Part shown: positions 47,601 through 58,919 of the stretch, piece after piece | How the letters are laid out: each line of letters begins with the position of its first letter | Position numbering within the stretch: position 1 is the stretch's first letter | NCBI RefSeq assembly: GCF_000003815.2 | Contig: NC_049991.1 | Span: 9,866,506-9,930,505 of the forward strand | DNA length: 64,000 nucleotides | Origin: Branchiostoma floridae | Lineage: Eukaryota; Chordata; Leptocardii; Amphioxiformes; Branchiostomatidae | Direction: 5' to 3' | Translations under genes and position numbers: made by a program | Notes under the pieces: model-generated | Told to the model about the DNA's origin: nothing | Database searches by the model: none | The model's input: only the letters and a program-made list of their open reading frames with translations

Positions 47601-50011
47601 CAGCTAGATGTGTAAAGGTTAGGTGGTGGGGCATTCAGTGTTAATGTTATAGCTGGATCACCTACATTGATACAGATACCAGAAGAGAAAATATGTAAGA
47701 TGATCTATTAAGCCCCCATAACCAACCTGGCATCTGCATGGTTAGCCACGACCATGTCATCCACGCCGTTATGCGTGATGTTCTTCTGGATAGAGCTGAC
47801 TGCCTCTCGTGACAAGTCGTTGGCTACGATTTCCTTGATCCCCGGCACTTCCTTGGCGAACCTGACTGCACGAAGACCCGTCGCTGACAAGGCCTCCAGG
47901 ATAGTAATGCCGTCCTGGGAAGTAACGTGACAACACATGTGAATATTCAAAACAATATCTACATTTCTGCTGTCTTCATTCAAGCTTTAGCTTCAGATGT
48001 AAAGGGTTCACAAATAATGTACAATTTTGATTATTGCAATCCATGGCTGTATCATCAATATACTGTTTATGAAAACCTTAAATTTTCTATTGCTCATATT
48101 TAGTGTTATAAGTTACCAGGAGTAATTTTTTAAGCAATTGTATGAAAATATAAAAATTTTTGGTGCAGATGTTATTTCTTCATTTGAATAATTTACTGTT
48201 GTATTTTTAAACTCAAATTTCTTATTCAAATTTTTTAGGGCACCCTAATTTTTTTAGTCTTCGTTTTCTCCTGCTGAATGTCTATCTAACAATTCTTCCT
48301 ACCTATCCCTTACCTGGCATTTCTCCCCTGCTTGTACCATGTCTGTATTGTCCTGGCTCCCTGTTGGAAGGTCATCTGTTGCCAGCCTTTCTTTGTCCGA
48401 CTGTTCCAAACCTATTCCACCAACTACAGACATGTAAAAAAACAGTAAATTTCTTTCTTTAGTTTTGAACCAACATTTAACATCTATTATCATAATACCG
48501 GTACGTTTACGACGATTTCTCTAGCCATACTGAATTGACAAATTGTCAACGCATCATTTTCTCCAGTTACATGTTGCTGTTATAGGTTACCCTTGCCACT
48601 TCTTCTGTGTAACTTTTCTGCCACTCTTGTCCTGCTAAAAGCGTAATATTGTAATTGTAACACGCCGCGGAATTACACGGCGAACGGGCGCGTGGTTGGG
48701 AGGGGGTAAAAAATACCGGTAGGAAGAAACACGGCACAATTAACTGCCGCTATGTACATTTATACATCCTCTGATGTTCCTTCCTTTAGTGTCAGTAAAT
48801 GCATAAAACATAAACCTGCATGAGCATACAAAATGTCATGAGAAAACGGACGTATACTGTCAAGAATTTTCATTTAACTTCTGTCCGTCACAACCGCTAT
48901 GACGTAACACTTCACTGCTAGCGTAGATATAAAAATGGCGGGAAAATGGCTGCGTACGTTCAATTTTGCCCATTCAGTCGTAGATCCGGGCTATTATGCA
49001 ACGGTTCTTCACACTTTTACATGAGTTGTAGGTCACCAACAGAAATTCAAGATTGTTGTTGAATCATGTTCGTCTTGTGCCGTGAGCATGTGTAATTATG
49101 ATCTATAAATTTGGCAATGAATGTGACAGTGTGTTCGTCCCACGACGAGCTGCCTACCCCGAAAAAGATACTGAAAACTTTTGGCCTTGTTGTCTTCGAA
49201 TGCATTGTTATCGATGCTTTGTAAATGGTGTATTGGACACCTAGATGTCTGAAGTGTGCACAGCTCAGAAATAACTATTGTTGCATGTGTAGATCTCTTT
49301 AAGTTCCAGTATTTTTAATCTACCGGTATAAGTCTTACTACCGGTATTATGCCAATGCATGTTAAACTTTCTCTTGCTGTTTATGACAACAGTTTTGTAC
49401 TTGGAACTGTGCATTTGACAGCATATTGCTTGACTGTAATGCAAAGCATTCCTAACTATGCACCATGACAAACTCACCTGATACTCCTTTCTTCTTGAGT
49501 TGTTCTTCAGCAAATAGGCTGATGACAGCAACACTAGAAAAATGCGCAAGAACTTCATGAATTCATGATCATTTCAAATTGTTGTACTGCACAATATGAA
49601 AATGTCAGAGGAAATATTTTGATGATAACCATGATAATGAAATTGAAGGTTGACTTACGTTAGGTCCCTGTTAAACTCCTGTACAGGATTGTAAAACACC
49701 TTGTTCTTATTAGGGAACAGGATTTCTGCCTTCCCTTCCTTTACAATGGTATAGTCTGAAGGACTGACTGCGGTTTGGTCACTCTGGCCTGTTCCATTGG
49801 TGTCTGTGGGAACTTCGGTGCTAGTTCTTTGTGACACTTGCTCTGTCTTAGTTTCCATACTTCTTAAAAATGAACTGCCAAGGATATTAGTATCCTTTTG
49901 GCACAGAAACTCCTTGAGTCTTGGTTTGAGAAAACTAGGGTACCCACTCAGACAGCGCAATAAAAGTTTTGATGATGATATCGCGATTGCAGGTTTCAAC
50001 CTTGTCCACAT
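38659..50011 (-). CDS. TRMT1: tRNA (guanine26-N2)-dimethyltransferase, TRMT1 type, complete
   Basis: Coding exons 5' to 3' on the minus strand: 49659-50011, 49478-49533, 48314-48423, 47727-47914, 47165-47280, 46098-46210, 45357-45505, 44902-44985, 44318-44387, 42076-42210, 41575-41660, 41027-41135, 40637-40713, 40268-40384, 39077-39173, 38659-38760. The total is 1962 nt, 653 aa; human TRMT1 is about 659. The enzyme uses SAM to make m2,2G26 in nuclear and mitochondrial tRNAs. Seen: a basic N-terminus ([18 protein letters not shown]) like a mitochondrial presequence, [15 protein letters not shown], the SAM loop [15 protein letters not shown], catalytic-type DPYG at 255-258, [20 protein letters not shown], a four-cysteine zinc site (370, 373, 405, 408), [13 protein letters not shown], and a C-terminal CCCH finger (615, 623, 629, 633). 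All introns are GT-AG. Introns 5 and 9 hold minisatellites made from the next exon's acceptor region. Confidence 0.95.
39480..39650. mobile_element. Palindromic TTAA-flanked element in TRMT1 intron 14
   Basis: The arms (39480-39535 and 39590-39649) are inverted copies from TTAATGACCCGCC to its complement, about 56 bp each. The loop holds a second, smaller hairpin with aaaccac/gtggttt arms. TTAA occurs at both outer ends. No open frame. It resembles the class of the element at 21287-21706, but the sequence differs. Confidence 0.8.
39655..40159. mobile_element. 505-bp TIR element in TRMT1 intron 14
   Basis: Terminal inverted repeats attatcatatagcc (39655-39668) and ggctatatgataat (40146-40159) match perfectly over 14 bp. 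Inside, 40000-40052 is an imperfect hairpin centred on GACACCGGTGCCGGTGTC with ATTGGTCA/TGACCAAT outer arms. No transposase is seen, so it is non-autonomous. Confidence 0.65.
42175..43954 (-). repeat. Minisatellite of 56-bp units made of the TRMT1 exon-10 acceptor and exon head
   Basis: About 33 units follow the exon's own copy. On the minus strand each unit is 20 nt of intron tail ending TTTGTTGTAG plus the first 36 nt of exon 10 ([12 protein letters not shown]). Unit starts, tracked by 'atcatgga', run from 42231 to 43911. Most are 56 bp; eight are 43 bp (13 nt missing inside the exon part) and two are 52 bp. The first eleven are a perfect 56-bp ladder (42231-42791). It fills most of intron 9. 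Long plus-strand frames here are repeat artefacts. Confidence 0.95.
46173..46647 (-). repeat. Minisatellite of 68-bp units made of the TRMT1 exon-6 acceptor and exon head
   Basis: Seven units start ('catcacagcagcatcc' or 'tatcac...') at 46173, 46241, 46309, 46377, 46445, 46513 and 46580; the first is the true exon-6 border. On the minus strand each unit is a 29-nt intron tail ending CCCTGTAG or CCTGCAG plus the first 39 nt of exon 6 ([12 protein letters not shown]). The period is 68, once 67. An eighth, more diverged unit is at 46842. Confidence 0.95.
46640..46830. other. Insertion splitting the exon-6 minisatellite
   Basis: About 190 bp of unrelated, TTCGA-rich sequence separates the main array from the eighth unit at 46842. 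This suggests an element inserted into a once continuous array. Ends and class are not clear. Confidence 0.5.
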
Positions 50012-50022
50012 GAAAATGTTGC

Positions 50023-50600
50023 CTGGAAAAAAGAAAACAGTAAAACTCGCATAGTTCAACAACATCTAAGTCAAAAGGAAGAAGGCGCCATTAACGTTAT
50101 ATAGCTTGGGACTATGGTGGAGATCAAGTAGAGCCCGTCAGTGTGTCACTGGCCGGCCAAGCTGCAAGGGACATCGGCTGAGGCATGCAAATATAATATT
50201 TTTTCGGTTCAACTTATTTCCAGACCTCCGTTCTTATTCATAAGCAAAGAGAAGCCATAATTTACCTATCAAGCAAGGAATTCTATTATATTATAAGTAT
50301 AACATTTAAGACATTCATGCGCACGAAGGAGCTGATGCTATTTACGTTTATACACTGATAATGTTATGCTTTTTCAGCATGGCCGTACACGTTGGAAATA
50401 TCTGACCTACATTGTGACACACACAATATCTGCGGACATATTTAGGGGTGGTGCACACTGAAGGAGGTATAAAAGTACTCTTCAACTAAAATATCTATCA
50501 GGCAGCAACGTACCTGAGCGATTTTAAATAGATGAGATGGAGAGTCAAAATCCCATGCGCGCAGCCATCTTGTCTTGATGTTGACTGACGTTCATATACA
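50023..50600 (-). other. TRMT1 5' non-coding exon, short uORF and first intron
   Basis: A good donor (CAG then GTACGT, exon edge 50514) lies upstream of the acceptor at 50023-50024, giving a 491-bp intron in the 5'UTR. The exon, about 50514-50600, contains an ATG in good context at 50566-50568 that opens a 7-codon frame (MAARMGF) ending at 50545. The transcription start is not known. Confidence 0.6.
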
Positions 50601-53039
50601 AATCGCTGGAGGGCGCTGCTGACTGGTGTTACACCTGTCAGTACAAAGTACAGTGGAAGAACTTTCAGCAATCCGCTAGATCAGACCATATGACTGCAGA
50701 GGACTTCATGCAGTCAGGACGCATTCCAGATATCATAAGCTAGAAACGATAAGACTACAATTGCTAAGACTAAGTTATCAAAGAAAATCGAACCAGGGGC
50801 TTCAAATATATCAGAGTTTTTTTCCAATGCTTTGATCACCTTGGTGTCCGAGGCTTGGTGCAAAAGTTAGAAATGCTGTAGAATGAACATTGCGCGCCAG
50901 GACCGCGGTCTACATTTTGACATCATAAGGCCACAGAAAAAAAATCTAAAGGATATGGTATCTGCGCACCTGATCAAAAATATCGTTCCCCTCCGGAGAT
51001 GGTGAAGTGACATTCAGAAAATACCACTGAAATGGACAGGAAACTATGTTGTGTGGTAGCCTTGAGTGTAGTCGTGCAGTACTACAGTGATGGCTAGCCT
51101 GAGTGCCATCCGATTTCTACCGGGACCTGATAACGAGTGGAAACTGATAACGGTTACCCAGGCTATGTAATACCATGTTTTGTCGTTTCAATTCTTGTCA
51201 CAAGGGTTGGTCTCTAGTTTACCCATTTTTTTTATGCTCTCTCGTTAGATTTAGGGTCTATCGAAGATGTTATCGATAATATTTACCTGTTGTGGTCTAA
51301 TCAATTTCTAGAGAGGTGGTGAAAAATATCAGGTGAACAATATCATGATTCATCACCGTGACACTGCTTCATTTTACAAACTGCTGTGTCGTTGTAAATA
51401 TGACTTGTCTAAAGGGTGCAGGAACGGGCCCACTCAAAGATTAAAGGATCCTTGGTCAAAGGATATGCCCTTCAGCTGGGTTCACGGAGCTTAATATCTT
51501 CTGTCTGAGTGGTTTACATAACCGTCTTCAGAAAGTGTGAAGTGAAGAAAAATCCAGCCAGGCGTTAGCCTCCACCAGACCTCTCTACGGGGTTATGAAT
51601 CATTCTGCAAGACTAATTGGGCAGAAAGTCGACTAGTCCGTGTTAAACAGGTTACCCGGTGTTTATAGGCAAACTCCCCTGGCAGGTTATCCACTCTATA
51701 GCCAGCGTACCGGTAAGTCTGGCAGGAACTAGGCGGGAGACGTCTTGGTGTGGGCGGCCTTGATAAGGTAGAAAGCCGGGCTGTTGTGTGGAGCTACAAT
51801 ATAATCCTTCCGGCTACTGATTCACAACATAAAGGTCATTAAGGACCCAGACAAACTACAGCTAATAACTGAAGATACTATATACTTCCTTGGCTAAGAA
51901 TTGATGATACGCATTCACAACGTAAACGAAACATACCGGTTGTCCCTTTTCTATAACTATTAGTCAGATTCTATATGATCTAACTAGCATCTAAATTTAT
52001 GTACTTTGATGCATGCATCTACATCATTTGACTTCAATCGATAAGATGAACATTTTCGATTTTTATAGAGCAATGTTCTGGTTAATTTCTTCCTTAGTAC
52101 TTGGTGAAAAATTACCGCGTTTATGTCTCAATTCTACAGGCAAAATCTAAATGAAATTCAATGTCTCTTTTTCTACATCCGGCTATGAACTTTGTCTCAG
52201 TGACTCGGCGACATTTGATGTGCGGTGGACGTAACAACATCACACATCAAGACGGTATAGGCGTACCTGGATTAAACAGACCTTTCAAGACTAACTGCAA
52301 GTTGCTTACTTTGAATCATTAATACGTTTTACCATCAGTTAACAGTGTTCCCAGTTGTTGTAAATGGGCTACACAATTTAGTTTGAGTGGCATGAGTTCA
52401 CTTTGAAGCACGTGGAAGGCCGAACTCAAAGCGCTTTTGCACTGGTGGTGTATGTAAACCCATCCTTTTGCTCTTTGCAGAGACTTAACTCACCTGGCCA
52501 TTAAGAACACGCGCACCTGTGTCCCAGCGTTTAAATGCATGTGGGATAGCACTTAAGGGCATAGAAAAGGTTCCAGACAGGCTTCCGGCTTAAGTATGTT
52601 TGACATTGGCGGAAAAATAAGTGAGAACTGTAGAATGAGCTTCAGCACTGGGATTATGAGCTACATCAAAAGAAAACAAGGAAAGCAGTAGATGTGAATA
52701 AACGTGATTCATCTTAAGGTCGGTAACCTGAAGAAAGTAAGACTTTGATGTACGCACTCGAAGCCTTTCTGTCTACAGTTCGCCGAGAAACTTCTCCAGT
52801 CACCGGACTTCCGTCACTTGCTACCACAAACCCGGGGGGGGGGGGGGGGCTATCACCGGGAGAGCCACAAGGGCCAGCAACCAACTAGACACTGTCAAAC
52901 CCAGAACCGAACGCTACAAAAAAGTGCAATCCCATATATGACATGCCTGCTGAACGAAAAGAATGGACATTAATATTAACAATGCGACTGAATATCATCT
53001 ATTATATATATGTAACGTTTTTTTGATGATTTTATTGTA
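50601..53039. other. Intergenic, no gene recognised
   Basis: No coding signal is seen. A short TIR-like segment, TAGCCTGAGTGCCATCCG to TACCCAGGCTA, at about 51098-51165 may belong to the TAGCCTGG family. A 16-base G run occurs near 52834. Confidence 0.5.
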
Positions 53040-53148
53040 TTTGTAGCGCAGTGGTGCTGTACAGCAAGACCTCAATTCAACCTCTGGTTGCCAGTGTCTT
53101 GTCTTAATTTTGAATAAACCATTTGATTGATTGATTGATTGATTGTTA
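53040..53148 (+). repeat. Retroelement 3' tail with (ATTG)n
   Basis: The plus-strand sequence 'tgtcttaattttgaataaac' is followed by (GATT)n. This is the typical end of a non-LTR element. Only the 3' part is preserved. Confidence 0.6.
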
Positions 53149-53345
53149 ATCACTACAATTAATTACAAATTTGCATATGCCGAAAGAAAAGACGATGTGT
53201 GTCGCCCTGAATTGTGTATAGGTTTCTAATAGCTTTTAAAAAAAAAAAAAAAAGGTTTGTATGATTGGCACAGGCGATGAACGTTACATACAGTAATTGA
53301 TTGAGGCATTAAATAAACAGCGTGGCTAGTGACAAACTGTATAAA

Positions 53346-53396
53346 CAAGGAGGTTATATCACCTGTGATATAACCTCCTTGTGATATAACCTCCTT
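53346..53396. repeat. AAGGAGGTTATA foldback with a tandem arm
   Basis: The left arm caaggaggttatatcac is followed by two tandem copies of its complement (gtgatataacctccttg). It is related to the foldback at 5141-5191. Confidence 0.7.
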
Positions 53397-53574
53397 GGTA
53401 TAAACTATTACAATGATTTATCATGGAGTCTTATAGCACACTTGAAGAGACTTTTTAGCCGTTTTACTATGGCCTTGAGGGGACAGTGATCGTATAGCTG
53501 TTCTCAGGCGTTCTGTATGTGGCTGGGGATGCTTTGGGGGAGGTGGGCACAAGGTAATGTTAAGGTTTTTTTAA

Positions 53575-54260
53575 AACATAATCTTTATTCATTTTTGAAA
53601 TAAAAAAACAATACAAAGTGGATGTACAAAAAAGCAACCTAAACCGGGAAAGACAAATTGCATTTTCCCAACTAAATTAATTTTACAATGCATAACCAAT
53701 GGGTCCCCACTTTAACAAGTGTTTTTCAGTTTTCTGTAAGTTTTGAGCAATGATGTATTCTACTTTGTAATAATAATGTACATAAAACCATCTATTGTAA
53801 GAATTTTCAAATGTCTACTTTTAAAGATATACACTTTAGCAATTAATAACAATGTGTTAAGAATAATAGGATAGCCTAAAGAACCAAATAATATAATTCT
53901 ACTTGTAAATCTAAATACAATATTCATATGCTTCCTGATCCAGTTTTCTATACCCCCCAAAATTTAACAAGAAAAGAACATTGACAAAAAATGTGGACGG
54001 GAGTTTCCTCCTCAGTCTTACAATAAGAGCAAAGTGTATTGTCTGATAATTTCCATTCATAAAGCTTATTCTTAAGAGCGAGAAAAGTATGCAAGAACTT
54101 AAATTGAAAGGATCTTAAATAGGAATCAATTTTGTTTTGTAGGTTAAACTGTATACTACACCCCATTGTATCTGGTCATTAAACAATTCCATCCAATATT
54201 CCTGGGCAATGTTATGGTTAAGTCATGGACTTGGACGGAGACACTACGAAGTTCATGATG
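53575..54260 (-). pseudogene. Degenerate L1/Tx1-like LINE 3' end
   Basis: On the minus strand, fragments in different frames keep the order of an L1-type ORF2 C-terminus: YWMELFNDQIQW, then FQFKFLHTFLALKNKLYEW, then a CSYC...H..CQC zinc motif with FLVKFW, then a hydrophobic tail. At least two frameshifts and stops break it. An AATAAAGATTATG segment near 53580 marks the 3' end. It is an old, inactive copy, different from the LINE at 3717. Confidence 0.8.
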
Positions 54261-54773
54261 CATGGTCCCTGTGGTACCCAGTGGCGCGCGGGTGTGGCAC
54301 AGAAAATCTAACAACTGCATCTGAGCAAGACCTGACGTTACAGGCGGAGTTGCAAAATTTTCCAAAATCAGCAGACACAGTAGGAGATTTTATATTTGGG
54401 TAAGATATTGCTTCAGGGTATGAAAAGAGCGGGATGGCAGCAAACGAGAACTGAAAAGGGGATCTCTGATATAATCGTCCCATATTAGTGACTTTCAATA
54501 TCAAAGGTTCCGCGAAAATGAACTGTAATGCAAGTGAAAACGTGATATACATTTAGTTACCAACACCGGCTGTATCTATTTGCCAGTTCCTGACTTACGC
54601 GAGAGTAAAGCTATAGACGAAAACACTAAATATTTTTTCCGGTCTTGCCTTGGGGTGTTGATAAGGCGCTGATGTTAGAAAATCAGGAAAGACGTTCTAA
54701 GCATTTCCACTGCCAGAGTATTAGAAACACGCGTATAAACAAGGCATGCCACGTGAATTAGAATTATGTATGA

Positions 54774-54984
54774 TACTGCAAATGCAGAAATGTTCGCGGT
54801 GGATTAATGTTCGCGGTTTTCGCGGTGACCACTTCACCGCGAACTGAAATCCACCGCGAACATTTTTCTATAATGGTATTAGACTGCAGTCTACGGTGTT
54901 ACCGCGAACTTAAATCCACCGCGAAAAGTCATTTTCCCGCTAACGGGAAATTAAATCCCCGCGAACTTAAATGCATTTACAGTA
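54774..54984. mobile_element. MITE, TACTGCAAATGC termini (copy 2)
   Basis: Same layout as 37491-37717: TACTGCAAATGCAGAAATG at the start, GCATTTACAGTA at the end, with internal 'ttcgcggttttcgcgg' and 'tccaccgcgaa'. No coding capacity. Confidence 0.85.
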
Positions 54985-56450
54985 CTAATCATCGCCGTAT
55001 AACTGTGGGTGAATTAAATGTCAAGGCTCCTGGGTAAACCTATTTTACCAGCATAGAAAGGCCGTTAGAGATGACATCACGGCTGGTTGAACAGTAAACA
55101 CCGTTGTTGGCTACACATGGTAGAAATGACGTGAATTGAATGTGAGGTTCCAAACCATCTGTTCGCTTTTCTCTGTATCATATGGGCCGTATGGTGCGGG
55201 GGTTTGGAAAAGCAGTGTTTGAAGTTCAAGCGTCCGCGTTTTCATATATCTAATCATGAATTACTGCATGTAAACTCTTTTAGGGCAACGAAAACAAGTA
55301 AAGCCATTATTTGAGAAAACACAAGCCACATAAATCGTTTCATTGTAATACTTGTTCTCAAATCATCTTAGAACAAGACAATGGGTCATCGTATATACTG
55401 TATATCCATTGGACTACAGTATCAAATAACAAGTGATCAATTCTTGGTTGTAAACCTGCTGATTTTTATACATTAAAATCTCTGATTGTTCGACCTAACT
55501 GTTTGCAGAACTTAAAAGCAACTCTTGGTCATAAAATATGCACACACTCAAGTACCTCATAAAAGCCCTATACAATTGAAATGGCCGTGAAATATTTGGG
55601 CAATGATGGTTTTTAGGTTCCCGAAACAAAGATCAGTGCACACACATTTCGTGTAGGTAAATTTGCGCATAGATTTTACCCTTCTGAATGGAGCTTTTAG
55701 TCAACAACTTCATACATGAGCGAAATGTTTCGCCGCGTTCAACACGAACAACATATACATGAATGCACGAGTCTCCAAAGTGACGGTTCCATATGCCAGC
55801 ATTTCACCGCTCATAGCACATGTCTACACGGGTAAAACAATCCATACACAATATTATGATAATAAAAAATCTATCCTCTTCATAACGCCTTGAGAAAATA
55901 TGTTAGAAAATAGAAGATTTATGCTAAACAAGCTAGTAACAATACTTTTTGTCTATGATTTCAATAGCGGTGAATTCAAAGATGTCAAACCGGTAAATGA
56001 CTTCGGACATCAAAACCAACTGAGATTTGCAGCATGCGCACGCCATATCAAAAATGCTCTATACATCAGACAAGTCCTCTTATACTGAAATCAATAGCCA
56101 AATAAGATTTGCAGAATAGCATGCCTTATATTGACATCGTTCCATTCACTAATCTACAACGTCCTTGCAAATAGCGAGGAACACTTAATCAAGCATTTAC
56201 AGTCACTTACTGGTCAGCACTGTAAGATCCAGTTTCTCTTCTGTTTACCTAACATACGTCCAGTATAAAGCATTCCGCGATGCAAAGTTGAGGAGCAAAA
56301 TGGTGTTAAATGATTTTACTTTCTATCATGATTTACTTCTTAAATCATCTGTGAACAGTGGAAATTTCTGAAACAGAAAGAGTGGCTGTTTGATAGTAGC
56401 TGGTCCACAGTCCGCGTAGTCGTCGGTATGAAGAAGCAGCTAGAATTTGC
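54985..56450. other. Intergenic, no gene recognised
   Basis: AT-rich DNA with short frames only. No repeats stand out apart from the flanking MITE and the minisatellite that follows. Confidence 0.5.
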
Positions 56451-56694
56451 AGTCTGTTTCTAGGAGCGACGTCAGGTTTCCAGACTGTTTCAAAGAGCAA
56501 AGTCTCCATTCTGTTTCTAGGAGCGAGGTTTTCAGTCTGTTTTTAGGAGCCAGGTCTCCATTCTGTTTTTAGGAGCGAGGTTTCAAGTCTGTTTCCAGGA
56601 ACGCGTTCGAACGAGTTTTCCAGTCTATTTCTAGGAACGAAGTTTCCAGTCTGTTTCTAGGAACGAGCTTTCCAGTCTGTTTCTAAGAGCGAGG
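56451..56694. repeat. 26-bp minisatellite, nine imperfect units
   Basis: The consensus is like agtctgtttctaggagcgag plus gtttcc. Units start at about 56451, 56482, 56508, 56534, 56560, 56586, 56622, 56648 and 56674. Most are 26 bp; the first is 31 and one is 36. It lies directly downstream of, and overlaps the end of, the minus-strand open frame 56683-57108. Confidence 0.9.
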
Positions 56695-57108
56695 CTGTCT
56701 ATTTTCGATCCTGGTGGATGAGATGACAGAGATGGTGGCCTGTGACACGTCGCTGTGCCGGGACTGCAGGTGGCGGGAGAACGAGCTGCGGCAGCTCAGG
56801 GACCTCCCCTCGGTGTCCGACGTCTCCACGATCCCGGGCAGCCCGTCTAGCTCCTTCAGGTTGAGTCTCTGCGGCGGCGCGCCGGGCTGGTCCTCCTTCC
56901 GGCTCACCTCCAGTATGCTGCGGAGCCTGTACATCAGGGAGTCCGAGGGGTCGATGGGGGACGGCGGGGCGCTCTCCGTGAACACTATGGCCGTCTGAAC
57001 GGTGATCAGCTCGGACAGGAGCTTCCTCGTGTCGTAGTAGCTTTCCTCCTCCGGCGAGAGGGGACGGACAACAGTCTTGGAGCACATACAGCCTCCTACA
57101 GATCCCAT
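56683..57108 (-). CDS. Unrecognised 141-aa protein, possible N-myristoylated/palmitoylated orphan
   Basis: The frame opens at an ATG in good context (GCC-ATG-GG, 57106-57108) and ends TAG at 56683. Codons are strongly G/C at position 3, as in the FMO exons, unlike the surrounding DNA, which supports coding. The N-terminus MGSVGGCMCSK has Gly2 and two nearby Cys, as in proteins that are myristoylated and palmitoylated, although residue 6 is not Ser/Thr. The body has a helical stretch (YYDTRKLLSELITVQTAIVF), a Pro-rich turn (ESAPPSPIDPSD), a helix RLRSILEVSR, and a Ser-rich, probably disordered tail. No family is recognised. It could be a single-exon gene or one exon of a larger gene; a GAG|GTGAGC site inside could act as a donor. 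The last few codons and the stop come from the minisatellite at 56451-56694. Confidence 0.6.
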   Translation of the reverse strand: MGSVGGCMCSKTVVRPLSPEEESYYDTRKLLSELITVQTAIVFTESAPPSPIDPSDSLMYRLRSILEVSRKEDQPGAPPQRLNLKELDGLPGIVETSDTEGRSLSCRSSFSRHLQSRHSDVSQATISVISSTRIENRQPRS

Positions 57109-57784
57109 GGCTGGTGTCACCAGTAAGACACACTGTGCGACCTGTGCGCCTTCCTGTCTTGTGTCTAGAATGCACGTTGTCTCCTGTTGTGTACGCGTTG
57201 TAGCCAAGGCTTGCCTTGTCTAAGACTGGCAAAGTTCTTCCTGTGTCTGCCTGCTGGACTGCTGACGACCTTGGCAGTTGTGATGTACCGCACAGTGACG
57301 AGGGATGATGACAAGTTGACTCCAGAAATTCCCTGGCCACGTCAGGCGAGAGACGCAGATCCGTGTGTCAGATCAGCTGTTAGCAGCCCGCCGTGTGACT
57401 ACGGAGTTTCCCAGCGTAAACAGCGCTATGTGTGTCACACCCAGAGCATGATGGTTATTTTGACGTCACAACACGTCAAAAGGCGCGTAAATAAAACGCT
57501 AAAAATGTACTAAGACAACGTCAGGCGGTATCAATGATAGGAGTTCCTTTGACGAAACCACAGAAAGTCGTGGTAATTGGTCTGGCCCAGGCACACACAC
57601 GTACCGTATAATGCCCAAGGGCAGTCATCGGGCCTTCAAACGGTTTGATTCCGTCATCGCTCCACCGCTGTCGGCATGGAAGTACGCAGACGCAAATGTG
57701 CAAGACAATTAAATGCTTAAGTCCGTTTGTCGCTGTTTGAGTCGTTTTTTTTGCTCGAGTTTCCAATGTAGAAACCGAAAACAA
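57109..57784. other. Region upstream of the orphan frame
   Basis: GC content falls away from the orphan start. This may hold its promoter or 5'UTR. No motif can be assigned with confidence. Confidence 0.4.
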
Positions 57785-58860
57785 ACAGAAGAATCTTCCA
57801 TGCAGACAACTTTGCTTCTTTCATAGCGAAAAAGGAATTGAACTCAATAAATAACTCTTCTTATTTTCCTCTATTAAGGCCTTACTTACACTGCGTTTCT
57901 GCGTATCTAAATATCATAGTACAATCATAGTGAAACTTTCTTCCAACACAAAGATGTACGCGTGTCAATTTTTTAAACGACTGTCGCCATCTTCAGGATC
58001 AAACACAGCTTCCGTGATTATTTCAAAAATCGATTAATCATTTTCCTTTTCTCCCATCTTTGATGTTCACGCTTCAACAACAAAAATTCAAAGTCAGGAA
58101 AACGTCCCGCTACAATTGACGGTCCAGGAACAATATCTACCACCCTTCCCTCCTTTTTGACCACTTTCTTTTTACAAACTTTTTTATTCGCACGCCTGCA
58201 TCAGTTTGGGGGTTTCCTAACTAGGTCATTTTCCTTACAATGCTAGTAAGCTATTGTTCTGCCCCTTCCGGAATACTATAACAGTAGATTTTTTTAGCTT
58301 GAGATAGATAGCACCTCAGTCGTCATGAAAAGTCTTCTCTTTGTTGGAAATGCATCATTAGCAAGGATGAGCACTTCGTACCCCATCCACTCATGCCATT
58401 TAATGACTGCATCATGTGTCAATTAGGCAAAATGTATTATCAATCTTTCTTTCTTTCTTTCTTCACAATGATACAACTCATTACATGGCTTACGCTGGTG
58501 ATGACTGGCAAAATATGCTGCCGGACATACACAGAAACCGTTACCTCAAAACCGACTGCTTTTGAAAATCGTCAGTCCTTGCAGTGAACCGAAGGCGTCG
58601 GTGTAACACTGTGGGTGGATCAAAGATGTCAGTTCCATGTCTTACGCAGTTTACTTACTTAACGCACAAATTACAAAACTGGTGTGTTACACCTTAGGTT
58701 ATGGGAGGACACAAATCTAGTAACTCCTATGAACCGTACCATCTTTGAAGCTGACATGCTATTGATACGAATAATGTGATGGAGGTTAATAAAGTTAGAA
58801 TTTATAGACTTCTTATCATTGTGCATTTTTCCATATAACCACCCCACCCCAGTGTACAAA
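57785..58860. repeat. Segmental duplication, copy A
   Basis: Collinear with 58870-61070. Anchors: 'tcatagcgaaaaaggaatt' (57821 and 58901), 'gtcgccatcttcaggatca' (57984 and 59291), 'tcatgaaaagt.ttctcttt' (58324 and 59964), 'cactgtgggtggatcaaag' (58607 and 60219), 'gaagctgacatgctattga' (58747 and 60979). A (CTTT)n run near 58445 is matched near 60088. No conserved open frame. Confidence 0.8.
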
Positions 58861-58919
58861 CTGAAAAAAAAAAAAAGATCTTCCAGACAACTTTGTTTCT
58901 GTCATAGCGAAAAAGGAAT

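Noticed and set aside
54209..54403. Plus-strand 64-codon frame next to the LINE remnant
   Set aside because: Not recognised, and an overlapping minus-strand frame of similar length exists. No evidence to call a gene.
56699..57340. 213-codon frame overlapping the orphan gene in another frame
   Set aside because: Codon bias (G/C at third position) fits the 56683-57108 frame, not this one. It is a GC-driven shadow.
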